NCBI RefSeq assembly: GCF_033807715.1
Contig: NC_084597.1
Span: 9,114,843 to 9,178,842 of the forward strand
DNA: 64,000 bases
Direction: 5' to 3'
Origin: Cololabis saira
Lineage: Eukaryota; Chordata; Actinopteri; Beloniformes; Belonidae
Shown: in pieces, positions 45,287 through 59,129 of the stretch
Layout of the letters: every line of letters begins with the position of its first letter
How positions within the stretch are numbered: position 1 is the stretch's first letter
Position numbers and translations under genes: made by a program
The notes under the pieces: generated by a model
What the model saw: the letters and a program-made list of their open reading frames with translations, nothing else
What the model was told of the DNA's origin: nothing
The model's database searches: none

Positions 45287-45294
45287 TGACGTCA
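45287..45294 (+). promoter_or_regulatory. Consensus CRE upstream of grp
   Basis: A perfect TGACGTCA palindrome lies 344 bases upstream of the grp ATG, the canonical CREB/ATF site and a plausible input for a neuropeptide gene. A TATA-like ataaaaat lies at 45551-45558, which would put transcription start near 45580. Both roles are inferred from sequence alone. Confidence 0.4.
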
Positions 45295-45637
45295 TACCCC
45301 TTGGAATAATCCTGAAATATCTGAAAATAAAGGAAAAAGAAAGGAGAAATTAAAACATCGTCGGTAATTGCAGCCCACAAATGCTAATTTGCCATCATCA
45401 CTGTCTCATTTGGGTCTTCGTGGCACTTTTACAAAGAGCCTCTGACGTACAGCTGTATCAGGAGGAGCATTTAACTTTGATCATTAGTCATTTCTATCAA
45501 AGCCATCGGGAGCGCAACTTCAGCAAGTCTGCAGCCTTTTTATCTGCAGCATAAAAATCAACTATGGCAGAAATGTTCCAAAGTTAGACCCAACTGAGTA
45601 ACATTTGTGCTTCGTTTGATATTTTTTTCCTCACACA

Positions 45638-45788
45638 ATGGGTGGAGAGTGCCTATGTTTTTCGTGGACTTGCAGACCGCTGTGGCCAGTTTTTGCTGTC
45701 CTGGCTCTGATTCCCTGTTTGTTGCACTGCTCAACTCCAGCACCAGTTGTTGGGAAAATGTATCCACGCGGAAATCACTGGGCTGTAG
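45638..45788 (+). CDS. grp: grp exon 1
   Basis: Encodes the signal peptide and GRP up to GNHWAV plus one base of the next Gly codon. The donor is GTAG|GTAAGA at 45788. Confidence 0.96.
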
Positions 45789-48422
45789 GTAAGAAAAAGA
45801 CTTATTTCATTTTTAACTATTTATTTTTTGCTTTAATTATAGTGATATATATAAGACATGACATTGAGATGGACTCATTATAATCACACATTCATGTTAA
45901 TGCTTTTTCATTTTTGTTCTCTACTGATAATGATGCTTTTTTCCACCGCGGTTGAATTGGTTTGATATTGGATATTGGATATTATGAATTCAACACCCAT
46001 AAAACTTGTGATACATACCACTGATTTTGGTCAAACCACTTGTGATGTGTTCATGGTCATCTAGACTATATATCACAAGTAAAGAGTAATTATTATAAAA
46101 TCATATATATGGGCTGATTTAATGAGGTTTAATGAAAACAATCGGTGTTATGTATCACAAGTTTTATGGGTGTTGAATTCATTAAACCACATTAAATCAG
46201 CCCATATATATGATTTTTAAATCTGCCCATATATATGCCCATATGATTTTTTAATAATTACTCTCTTGTGATATATAGTCTACCATGAACACATCACAAG
46301 TGGTTTGGCCAAAATCAGTGGTATGTATCACAAGTTTTATGGGTGTTGAATTCATAATATCCAATATCAAACCAATTCAACCGCGGTCTTTTTTCCCCTC
46401 AATTCGGGACAATATTATTCTCTGATTGAAAGCACTGGAAGAGAGAGGGAGAAAAATCCAGTTATATTCAGATGATTGTTTACCTAAATTCAGCTCTTTG
46501 GATCACTTTACATATTATAACCATTAAAACTGGTTCAAATGAACTGAAGAGCAGATCGTCCACAAATAAAATTATAATAAATAAGAAAAATAGGAGTTAA
46601 TGCATCAATTTCAATTTCAATTTATTTTAATTGATAAGGAGGGACAGTGCACATCATTATGCATTTTACAAAAATAAAAGCAGATGCACCCAAATGTAGC
46701 CTATTGGCTAATTCCCATTGGCAGTCCCCCGGCTAGAATATAAAAACAAGCAAGTTTAAGAGCAATACAATGTTCAGTTAAAAAAATACAATAGTACAAT
46801 AATATAACCAATATCACGATGATACAACCAACCACACATTTCATAGTATTTTTACATTTATAGTTTATAAGTTACTGTTATAAGTTACAGCAGCAGGCTA
46901 AAGTAAAGTGCAAGTGTCTATGTAAAGTGTCACAGCTATAAAGTGCACATTATGTCATCACATTATGTACAACTCCCTAGGTCATTTAATGGGCAAGAAG
47001 AGCATTAAGAGCTTGGCTCAACTAAAGGAAACCGTGGACAGTGGCTACCTCACACCCTCAGAAGCAGTCAGGGTTTCTGACCAGGACAGACAGGAACGAC
47101 CCATCAAGGCTCTGCAACCAAAGACACAAAAACAGATGATACCTCAAAGGCTGCATCAGCTCCACAGCAGCTGGAGAGAAGAGGACACCGCAAAATACCT
47201 CAGAGAGGTGAGGCAGCAGATTTACCCTGCTTTAGTGACCATTTATCCTGTAAATAGAAATAGAAATAGAAATAGAAAGCCTTTATTATCATTGTACATG
47301 TACAGTGGAATTAGGCAGCAGCTCCGTCAAAGTGCACACATGCAAAGACTATGTAAGCAAGGAAGCATAAATGTATATACCGTATTTTCTGAACTATAAG
47401 CCGCTACTTTTTTCATAGGTTTTCAACCATGCGACTTATACACAGGTGCGGCTATTCTGTGGATTTTTCTTCCACCGCTAGGGGGAGTGCTAACTTGAAT
47501 TAGAATAAAAACTAAGACAAAATAAATGCAAAGAAGAATACGCTACTTCTTCTTTAGCAGATAGAAGTAGGTAGAAGCAGATTTCAAACAGATAAATAGA
47601 TAAATAAATACGGGTTATTTTCTCTTGGTTCTGTCCCGTTTTAATCAGCAAAGTTGCTGCCGTGTTAAAAGACACTGTTAGGAAAGGATCTATTTAGGTA
47701 CAAACATGTACATCATTTACAGTTCTAAATCCTTCTGCACATGTAGTAAATATCTAATCTAACAACATAAATATCTGCGACTTGCATATCTTTTTTTTTT
47801 TAATAGAGCAGATGCGGCTTATATACAGGTGCAGCTTATAGTCCAGAAAATACGGTATATGTACACACACTATAAACAAGAGTGAATGGGAGGATACAAA
47901 AATGTACATCAATGGGTGGGGGGATATTGCACTTAAATGAATGGAAGAATAATATAATATTGCCCTTGAAAGGATGGGAGTATTGCACATATATAGTAGA
48001 ATATTGGGACATTGTGGATAGAAGGTAGAAAAATATTGCACAGAAAGTATGAGGTAGCTTATAGGTTGAGAGAGTTCACAGCTTTGGGGAAGAAGCTGTC
48101 CCTGAATCTTTTTGTACGGGTTCGTAAGGACCTGAAGCGCCTCCCAGAGGGCAACAGGTCGAAAAAAGGTGGAAACCGGGGTGGGTGTTGTCCTTTAAAA
48201 TGTTCCTTGCCCTGTTGAGGCAGCGGGAGCTGTAGATGTCAGACAGGGAGGGCAGAGGGCAGCCGATGATCTTCCGTGCTGTGTTTGCCACCCTCTGCAG
48301 CCTCTCATCCTCTCATCCCATAAACGTACAGTATGATGACATATCTCTTTTTATCCCCTGTTTTATAGGTGTCAGAGCTGTTTTTTCTGGCTTTGGAGCT
48401 GAAAGAAAACGAGTCCTCCTGA
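45638..48422 (+). CDS. grp: grp: gastrin-releasing peptide precursor
   Basis: Complete three-exon gene: 45638-45788, 46981-47207 and 48369-48422, joined by GT-AG introns in phases 1 and 0, giving 143 residues. An in-frame TGA eight codons upstream supports the ATG. Residues 1 to about 33 are a signal peptide with a Leu/Ala-rich core. The mature peptide ends GNHWAVGHLM at 45-54, the bombesin-family receptor-binding C-terminus, followed by GKK: Gly 55 is the amide donor and Lys-Lys the cleavage site. The remainder is pro-peptide ending LELKENESS. The amidated product acts through the GRP receptor in gut and nervous system. Position next to rax matches human GRP. Intron 1 holds a foldback element and intron 2 a LINE with a MITE. 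The decapeptide and synteny favour grp over neuromedin B. Confidence 0.96.
45945..46387. mobile_element. Foldback element with 9-bp duplication in grp intron 1
   Basis: It starts ACCGCGGTTGAATTGG and ends with the exact complement. Inverted arms are about 190 bp each and nearly identical (for example acttgtgatacataccactg). A perfect 9-bp duplication CTTTTTTCC lies at 45936-45944 and 46388-46396. Long arms plus a 9-bp duplication resemble Mutator-like elements. Confidence 0.88.
46604..46930 (-). mobile_element. LINE 3' end fragment in grp intron 1
   Basis: It begins with the repeated tail tcaatttcaatttcaattta, followed by ttgataaggagggacagtgc, a phrase typical of antisense fish LINE 3' UTRs. 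It lies just before the grp exon 2 acceptor. Confidence 0.6.
46981..47207 (+). CDS. grp: grp exon 2
   Basis: Acceptor CTCCCTAG at 46980. The exon completes Gly 51 and encodes HLMGKKS, then the pro-peptide to KYLRE; donor GAG|GTGAGG at 47207. Read-through past the donor gives 32 more codons that are not part of the protein. Confidence 0.95.
47252..48310 (-). mobile_element. Antisense LINE fragment in grp intron 2
   Basis: The left edge is the tail (aaatag)n followed by cctttattatcattgtacat. The right part contains gaagctgtccctgaatcttt and gcctcccagagggcaacagg, a common fish LINE/SINE body. A 478-bp MITE interrupts it at 47379-47856. Confidence 0.7.
47379..47856. mobile_element. MITE with ACCGTATTTTCTG ends
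   Basis: 26-bp inverted ends ACCGTATTTTCTGRACTATA with two mismatches overall, flanked by ATAT-type sequence on both sides. The internal gcgacttatacacaggtgcg and gcggcttatatacaggtgca blocks mirror each other. The superfamily was not determined. Confidence 0.82.
48369..48422 (+). CDS. grp: grp exon 3 (short terminal exon)
   Basis: Acceptor TTTTATAG at 48368, then 17 codons VSELFFLALELKENESS and TGA. This resembles the LLGLIEAKEN region of mammalian pro-GRP, which supports the assignment despite the short length. It is easily missed by frame-length searches. Confidence 0.88.
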   Translation: MSELFFLALELKENESS

Positions 48423-48620
48423 AGACAAGACAGCCAGCATCATCTGCTTAACCTGTTCTGTAATCACAAATGCACAGTGTACATATCCTGCTGTAAGAAT
48501 ATGCCGTAAACACACAAGAAAGATTTCCTTTTCAGTCATTCATATTTTCTATATGCAAATCATGCCGTGCTTTGACTATGACTGACCTGACAAGGTTGTG
48601 TTATACAAGTTGATGACTTG

Positions 48621-48626
48621 AATAAA
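48621..48626 (+). terminator. grp: grp polyadenylation signal
   Basis: An AATAAA hexamer about 200 bases after the stop codon, followed by a T/GT-rich stretch, is the likely 3' end of the grp transcript. Confidence 0.7.
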
Positions 48627-48656
48627 TTTCACATTGTGATAACTGCATTGTGGATG

Positions 48657-49200
48657 TATTATTTGTATTTGTATTTATTTATTTAGCACAATTTAAAAAA
48701 AATAGTGGAAGGAGGGAACGAAGCCCAGAGGGCTTGTACAGAGTTCCACTCCCGTCATCTACTGTAAACAGAAAATGAAATGTACAAACATAGGAAAACT
48801 CTAATTATAAACATGAAAAGAAAACAAGGATACATAATAGAGAATACATTGAAAAATTAGGACATGATGAATGAATGAATATTTTTTCAGCCATTTTTTG
48901 AAGGATATAAATGACAATGTGGACCTCAGAGACATATCTAAATTGTTCCAGAGTTTAAGACCTGTGTCTAGTTGAGTATGAATGCAAGTCGGATGAAAGA
49001 CTAAAGAAATTATGAAAGGTGTCCGGAAGATCTTGCTTATTGTTGATAAACTTGTGCACAAATAAACATGAGTGAAAAACATTGAGTTTATGAATGGGTA
49101 ATATAGAGTATTTTTTGAACAGAGGTGTGGATGGATTATGTCTATTGGACATAGAGATTGATCTCAGGAAATGTCAAATCCTGCTTTGCACAACATAATC
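48657..49200 (-). mobile_element. CR1/Rex-like LINE 3' fragment
   Basis: It starts with the tail (tttgtat)n and tatttagcacaattt, then gaagcccagagggcttgtac. The minus-strand frame at about 49040-48890 encodes GLKLWNNLDMSLRSTLSFIS and FKKWLKKYSF, a LINE ORF2 C-terminus. It lies directly after the grp polyadenylation signal. Confidence 0.75.
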
Positions 49201-49653
49201 ACCCTTTTATTCTAAGCAGACCTTTTCAGTTTTAGTTGGAAAAAATAAAGATGGGGAGGTGAAAGGAAATACCTCAACCTTTGAACCAATGTTTAAGAGA
49301 TCTGGTGGATTTAAAAAGCCCTTGGTGGATGTATAGTGTATAGAGAACATGTCATTACAAATCAATAGAAAGTTGTTCAGAGGAAAATGTGTGTGCTCGT
49401 AGGAGTGGTCTCTTGCAGGGGGACAACGCCACGGGTGGCCAACGTTTAAACGACATTCTTCATGTTCCTTTTTCTTTTTTCACACAGTTTTATTAAAAGC
49501 GTTTACGTAGTAACCGAGTTTCACCACTAGATGGCGCACCATGTCCACTTCAACTTTGTGTCTGTGTTTTCACTTCAGTAACTTTCCAGTGAGATTAAGC
49601 ATTAAATGTAAACCTAACCATGACCACATATGAAAACAGGAACGCGTTACAGT

Positions 49654-50486
49654 CTCATAATGGAATTTTTAAGATAGTTGGATTGATGGATGTTGTTGTT
49701 TTTTTAATTCACAGGAGCAGAGGTGTCAAAAGTATTCACATTCATTACTCAGGTAGAAGTATAGATACTAGAATTTAAAAATACTCCTGTAGAAGTTGAA
49801 ATATCAACTCAGTTTTTTACTCAAGTAAAAGTATAAAAGTACTGGTTTCAAAACTACTTAAAGTATAAAAGTGAAAGTAATGTAAGGGGGAAAAAGCCAT
49901 TAAGGACAAAAGCCATTGAAAATGAATGTATCTTAGTGTAATACAAATATATTAAAGAACCATATATGTGTACTATTGAGCATTAACATGTGTTTCAGAG
50001 AGCAGGAGATATGATGACTAGTTGCCTATAAATTTTGTAATGATGCAAAAAGTCAAACTTCAGAGGCATGTTATCATTTATCCTAACCTTTATTGGAATG
50101 TACATCCAAGTTTAGTTGCAGGAATCTGAGGGAACGGATGTAAGAACAAAACTGGACAAGAACATCTGAAACAACCACAACCAAATTCACTCGGATGGCG
50201 CAATTTAACTGGATAGTTTTTCTTTAAAGGCCAAAATGAAATAGAGTAACAAGGCTGTTTTTAAAATGTAAGGAGTAAAAAGTACAGATAATTGCGTGAA
50301 AATGTTAGGAGTAAAAGTAAAAAGTCGTCTGAAAAATAATTACTCCAGTGAAGTATAGATAACCAAAATTTCTACTTAAGTAAGGTAACGAAGTATTTGT
50401 ACTTCGTTACTTGACACCTCTGCTCATAATGGAATTTTTAAGATAGTTGGATTGATGGCTGTTGTTGTTTTTTTAATTCACAGGAG
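49654..50486. repeat. 64-bp direct repeats flanking a MITE
   Basis: 49654-49717 and 50423-50486 (ctcataatggaatttttaag ... ttcacaggag) are identical except one base (A/C). Each copy touches the MITE end directly, with no spacer. Confidence 0.95.
49718..50422. mobile_element. hAT-type MITE (CAGAGGTGTC family), copy 1
   Basis: Ends CAGAGGTGTCAA and complement. It is over 95 percent similar by eye to the copy at 56671-57382. Unlike that copy it lacks an 8-bp duplication. It is bounded instead by 64-bp direct repeats. Confidence 0.9.
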
Positions 50487-51549
50487 ACAAGAAAGTAGTA
50501 AATACTAATTGAAAGAGAATAAAAAATGTTTCGCTGCTGCTCTGCTCATTCCTCAGCATTGATTGGTGAACAATGGAAGAGCAAGCCATTTTTACCCCCA
50601 TTATGGTTCTAATCCCAACAGCAAATCCGATGCAGTTTAGAGGAGTTAACGAGGAGGAAATAAGGGGGCTAAGAAACTCATTCAATTAAACAAAGTCCAG
50701 CACTTTAATACAAATCTCTTCAGCAAACCCACAATGAATATTACTGCTACTTTTAATTCATTCATCAGGACTGTTTACTGTGTTGAAAATGCACTTAAGT
50801 ATAAATTAACATAAAAATAAATATGGATAATCAAAGTTGAAAATCTGCTGTTTTTTTGAACAGACATAATTTCGTTTGTTGGATATTTTATCCCTGGTAT
50901 AGCAGTCCGTTTCCACAAGGGGGTGCTAGTTTTATCATTTTGATGCTTAAAATACATTTCATCCTTTTTTTGCCGTTCTAATAGATACGATAGACAGAAT
51001 TTCGTCCCAAAAGTGACCAAAAAAAGAAAAAAATTATGAAAACTGGAAAAGCAGTACATTTTTAAAGGTATTTTATTTTTACCCTGGAGTTTATTTTGTT
51101 GGGTGGGTGCAGATGATACATTTTTTTAGTACAAAAGAAAAGTAATTGAATACAGCTTCTTGATTATGAACCGGATAAACAGATACTGATGGCTATCAAT
51201 GGCATGTATTTGTTATATTGGCAACATATCACTGTATACGACTGCAACACGGCCAGGTGAATGTAAAGTTTTACGGAAGAAAATTTACAGACACGATAAA
51301 GGAGAAGAAAAACACATAAAAAAATGAATTTTAAATGGTCAACAGTGGCATACTTTTCAGCAACTTAACAATTTTGCATCCCGAGTGTTCGGGACACCAT
51401 GTACATGAGTCCTGGGGTATAATTGGAGTTCCAGCTTCTTAAAAAGTCAAATATTTTACATTCCCATCGGCTCAATAAAAAAAAAAAAACAGAAAAACAC
51501 ACACATCACATTCTGGGTCTTAATGTCTATTTTAAACCTCCACTCAGTA

Positions 51550-54406
<2,857 letters not shown>

Positions 54407-54409
54407 TGG

Positions 54410-55385
54410 TCGTTAAAGTCCAGAAAAAAGACAAAACAACTCCAACTCAGATGTTTTCCGCTCTATTTTAGTTGTCTTTCTTCTTTTTCTTGTAGCCCAA
54501 GTATTTTGGAAAACTTGCGCATGGACGAGATTACGCACACAAGTGTCTTGCTCAGCGGCCACGCAGCATCTTGGAAGTCGGCTTTTAAAGTAGAGCCTGT
54601 TGTAAAGACCCCCTGGACATGCAACCCCCCCCTCCACCCCCTGTTTTCGCGTCAGAGAGGGGATGTCCTGTTTGATTTGGTCCAGTGGGATTTGAGGGGG
54701 GAACTACTCACCCATGCAGGCCCGCAGCTTCCACACCCTCCTTAACTCCTCCCCATCTCAAGTGCAGCGGTCAGAGCTGGCTCTAAACCTACTTACATAA
54801 ATCTTAAAACCATCTTTCCATTCCTCCAGATGTCATGTTCATGTCGGTCAGTGAAAGAAAAAAAGAGATGAAGATTATAGGCCCACAGATTAAGGTACAA
54901 CAGAATCATAATTACAAGATTTCTGGTGAGGACAAGGACTCAAAGATGACAGCTTAATATTTAATCAAATCGTCAAGATATTGTGGCCAAAAATGAATGG
55001 ACTGTCTTTACTTGATCAAGCAGTTGTTTTATTGATCTGAAGAAATGGTCATTCTTTTCCTGACACGTGTTGATTGAGTATTACTTGAATACTTTAATGA
55101 CCTCAAGAAATTAAATGGAATCAGTAGTTACAATTTGTGAACCAGGTTTTCTTGAAAAAAAGAAAAGAAAAGGGGCTTTAAGTGTTTAGTAAAATAGAGT
55201 GACAAAGCACAAACAATAACAAATTGAAGCTATAGCCACTTAACAGCAAACAAAGATTGACAGCAGTGTGGTAATCCTGCTTAAGGGGATTACATTATTT
55301 TACTCAAAGGAGTTAAAACCTCTAAAACTGTTTAGCTTTTCCTAATTAAAGGAGATGACCTTTGTTTGCCCAACATCGGAGGGGG
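54410..55385. other. rx3 upstream region
   Basis: Single-copy-looking DNA upstream of rx3, with no repeat family recognised. It contains an OTX-like TAATCT on the minus strand at 54528-54533. It is the natural place for rx3 promoter and enhancer elements, but none can be proven from one sequence. Confidence 0.4.
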
Positions 55386-55387
55386 GG

Positions 55388-55508
<121 letters not shown>

Positions 55509-56142
55509 ACTTTACGTACTTATTTCTTGTGTAGGGCGTTTCTGTTCTGATGTTTTTGTTAGGTTTTCAATCTATTACCTTTATAAGATTTGATTTTATT
55601 GATAATGTTGATAAATTATTTTAATGTGAATAAGTTTAAAAGTAAACTTATCACCCGTCACAACTGTCATATTTACGTGTTACATTCCAACTTCCGTCGC
55701 AGAGAATCTTTTTTGCACGCTGTAATGTCATTTGTTGAAGCATTTGTATTCATTATCTGTATAAAAAAGTCCATATAAATTACAAAAAAAGGTGCAATAA
55801 ACATAAAAAAAAAACTTTTTGGGGTTTGTTTTTACATAGAAATTTCATAGTTGCATCCCTCAAAATTGTACACTTCCTGTTTTTGCAGAAGAGATTTGGG
55901 TGATGTATGTCTCACAGTTGCAAAGAAAGAAATACGCCATTTCTGACACCCTTTTACCTCCAGTTTGATACTGTGAGATGAACCATTTTCATATTATATG
56001 TTGATTACACTAATTAAGGCAAGCGGAAGAAATTTCACACTGGAAAAAAAACTTGTAACTATTGTTCCTAGATCTTCTACGGGTCAACCCATAACATAAC
56101 AGGATTGCAGAAATGGGTTTATAACACAGATGAACTAGACCA

Positions 56143-56260
56143 GGGGTCGGCAACCCAAAATGTTGAAAGAGCCATATTGGACCAAAAACACAAAAAACAA
56201 ATATGTCTGGAGCCGCAAAGAGAGACATGCAAACTGAAGATGGTATAAAAATAAAAGCGG
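56143..56260. mobile_element. End fragment of the CAGGGGTCGGCAACCC hAT MITE
   Basis: CAGGGGTCGGCAACCC at 56143 is followed by the right-end sequence of the family in reverse (gccatattggaccaaaaaca, atgtctggagccgca). The other terminus was not found. Confidence 0.7.
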
Positions 56261-56670
56261 CTTTTTTCAACAGAATATCATCTTCTCTTTTGGTCATTTT
56301 GACCATTTTATCTAATATAAAGGAAAACTAAACCCACAAGTCATCCACAGAACTTCAAGGAGACAGAAGAGCTTAAACATCTGAAATATGTGAAATACTC
56401 AAAGGGAGCTGTCAAATGGAAAGCCTCCACATGTTCCACCTGTGTCTAAATCCTTCACATCCGTAGCTCCTGGCTATATTAGACATATGAAAAGTTTGAC
56501 TTCAAAGTCACTCAGCTTTTACAGTACATGATCAAAATATTAGTTATGACTTGAACTTTTCAGATCATATTTAACGGTTACTCACACAGAAGCTTAAGAG
56601 GAAACTTCTGTACCTCTCTGATAAAATAAGTAACCTACACCTCAGATAGTTGGAAGTTGGCTCTCACATC

Positions 56671-57382
56671 CAGAGGTGTCTTCAGTATTCACATTCATTA
56701 CTCAGGTAGAAGTATAGATACTAGAGTTTAAAAATACTCCTGTAGAAGTTGAAGTATCAACTCAAGTTTTTTACTCAAGTAAAAGTATAAAAGTACTGGT
56801 TTCAAAACTACTTAAAGTATAAAAGTAAAAGTAATGTAAGGGAGAAAAAAGCCATTAAGGAAAAAAGCCATTGAAAATGAATGTATCTTAGTATAATGCA
56901 AATATATTAAATAACCATATATGTGTACTATTGAGCATTAACATGTGTTTCAGAGAGCAGGAGATATGATGACTAGTTGCCTATAAGTATTGTAATGGTG
57001 CAAAAAGTCAAACTTCAGAGGCATGTTATCATTTATCCTAACCTTTATTGGAATGTACATCCAAGTTTAGTTGCAGGAATCTGAGGGAACGGATGTAAGA
57101 ACAAAACTGGACAAGAACATCTGAAACAACCACAACCAAATTCACTCTATCCGGATGGAGCAATTTAACTGGATAGTTTTTATTTAAAGGCCGAAATGAA
57201 ATAGAGTAACGAGGCTGTTTTTAAAATGTAAGGAGTAAAAAGTACAGATAATTGCGTGAAAATGTAAGGAGTAAAAGTAAAAAGTCGTCTGAAAAATAAT
57301 TACTCCAGTGAAGTATAGATAACCAAAATTTCTACTTAAGTAAGGTAACAAAGTATTTGTACTTCGTTACTTGACACCTCTG
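56671..57382. mobile_element. hAT-type MITE (CAGAGGTGTC family), copy 2
   Basis: Ends CAGAGGTGTC and complement with a perfect 8-bp duplication CTCACATC at 56663-56670 and 57383-57390, as expected for hAT. It is a candidate source for the copy at 49718. Confidence 0.93.
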
Positions 57383-57390
57383 CTCACATC

Positions 57391-58500
57391 TCATATATAA
57401 AGATCAAATACTTGAGTCTACTTCTACTTATTATCTCCTCGAGTTCATGATCTTTTTGAGAATCTGAGAATTGCATCCTGACAATACAGCCAAGTTTTAA
57501 CAAGATTAAAGGTTAGATGGTATGTGATCATCATTGGTTTTGTGTTTATTGGCAAGATTATGCATGAATTCTAAATATTTTTTCATGAAAATGAGTAAAT
57601 CCATAAAAAGTAAGCAAATTAAAAAACTATCAAATCTTGTTGCCAATCAGTATCCCATGTATTAATACTGTGAAGTACAGTATTACTATGGTTGGAGGAT
57701 TGCTTTAAGTGTTTTTCACCACACTGGATCTGAAATTGAGTAATACATGGATTTAATAGATGACCTTTAGCTTAAATGTTTTAATAAAAATGTACCTTCA
57801 ATTATTTCGGAATTATCTTACAGACTGAAGTTTATTGGATACTTGACTGATAAACTGCGTTATAGCCAGATGTCCTTGTTGTTTAAATGAATCGATTTGA
57901 TTTAATTGCCTTTCTCAAACCCACTGTGGTGGCGTACACTTAAAAGTGTCCTTAACACTAATGACCATGATTTGTTTTATTTATCACAGATATGAGTAAC
58001 TGCTGTTCTCAACGCTCAGAAAGCATTTTTCTTTTAATAAAACACATGAAAAAAATAAGTAAATAGACATCCGAAGGCTTTATTTGCCTTGTGACAAATA
58101 TTAAAAATGTTCACTTCTGAGCGAAGGGCATTTTTCAAAACTACATGTTTTTGAGTTTGCTGAACTTTTTTACGATATTCTGTGCAGCGTTCCAGATGCA
58201 ATTGCACAGCCTGGAGTTAGCAAAAAGGGGGGGGTGTTTCTTTCAAAACAAAAAAACATAAAAAATCCACCATGCAATTGACCAGTCTATACAGCATAAG
58301 TGCACTAGCATCATTGCTGCCATGATGGACTATTACATGTAGCAGTACTGCGTTGTACGTGTAGTATGCAGAATGTAGTTTTGAAAATGCGTAGTCTTTG
58401 CAGATTATCTGGAAAGTGGCAGCAGGATATAGAGCATCATGGCATCATGATGCTCGTTGAGCATCACTTTTCATGCGGGTGGAAAAAAACGACTAATACC
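57391..58500. other. Intergenic DNA without recognised features
   Basis: AT-rich sequence between rx3 and the next MITE. No exon or clear repeat was seen. Confidence 0.5.
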
Positions 58501-58506
58501 ATAGGG

Positions 58507-59122
58507 CAGTGGTTCCCAACCTTTTTTCCTTGTTTCCCCCCCTACTTGTGTCTAAGACCAGCCAGGCCCCCCGACCCGTACGTACTAGCAGCAAAAGAGT
58601 AAAGTTATTCGTTACAAACCTTTATAGTGAAAAAATTAACATTAAATGAACATTAATTATGTTTTTTTGATACATTTCTCTTTGTTTTTCTTACCTTCCT
58701 TTTGTGTCACCAATGTATAAAATATGCACAAAAAATAATTGCAAGGACATAAAAATATTTCTGAGAAATGTCTCTTTTAATATGAGAGCAACATTTTTTT
58801 TAAACATTTTTTCCTTTAAAAATCTTTCGGAGTAGTAGTATGATTAAATGTTGAATAATGATATTTTAATAATACATTTTTAAGTTTTTATCCTGATAAA
58901 TAACTTAGTATTTTAAAATGACCAAAATATATTTCTAAGTGGGTTTACACAGACTTGGATTACTGTATTCCATTAGGTGTGTTATTATGATTTTTTATTT
59001 ATTTAACATGTATAAATATAATTTTTACAACTGCATATCCTCAAAGCAGACAAAGTTTCACGCCCCCCCAGAGATCTCTGGCGCCCCCCCAGGGGGGGAG
59101 GACCCCAGGTTGGGACACACTG
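58507..59122. mobile_element. hAT-type MITE (CAGTGGTTCCCAACCT), copy A
   Basis: Ends CAGTGGTTCCCAACCT and complement of CAGTGTGTCCCAACCT. Flanking octamers are ccataggg (58499-58506) and aaataggg (59123-59130), a decayed 8-bp duplication. GC-rich termini surround an AT-rich core. Confidence 0.85.
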
Positions 59123-59129
59123 AAATAGG

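Noticed and set aside
47208..47399. Extension of grp exon 2 into a longer protein
   Set aside because: It passes a GAG|GTGAGG donor into an (aaatag)n LINE tail; the short exon 3 restores the expected pro-GRP end.
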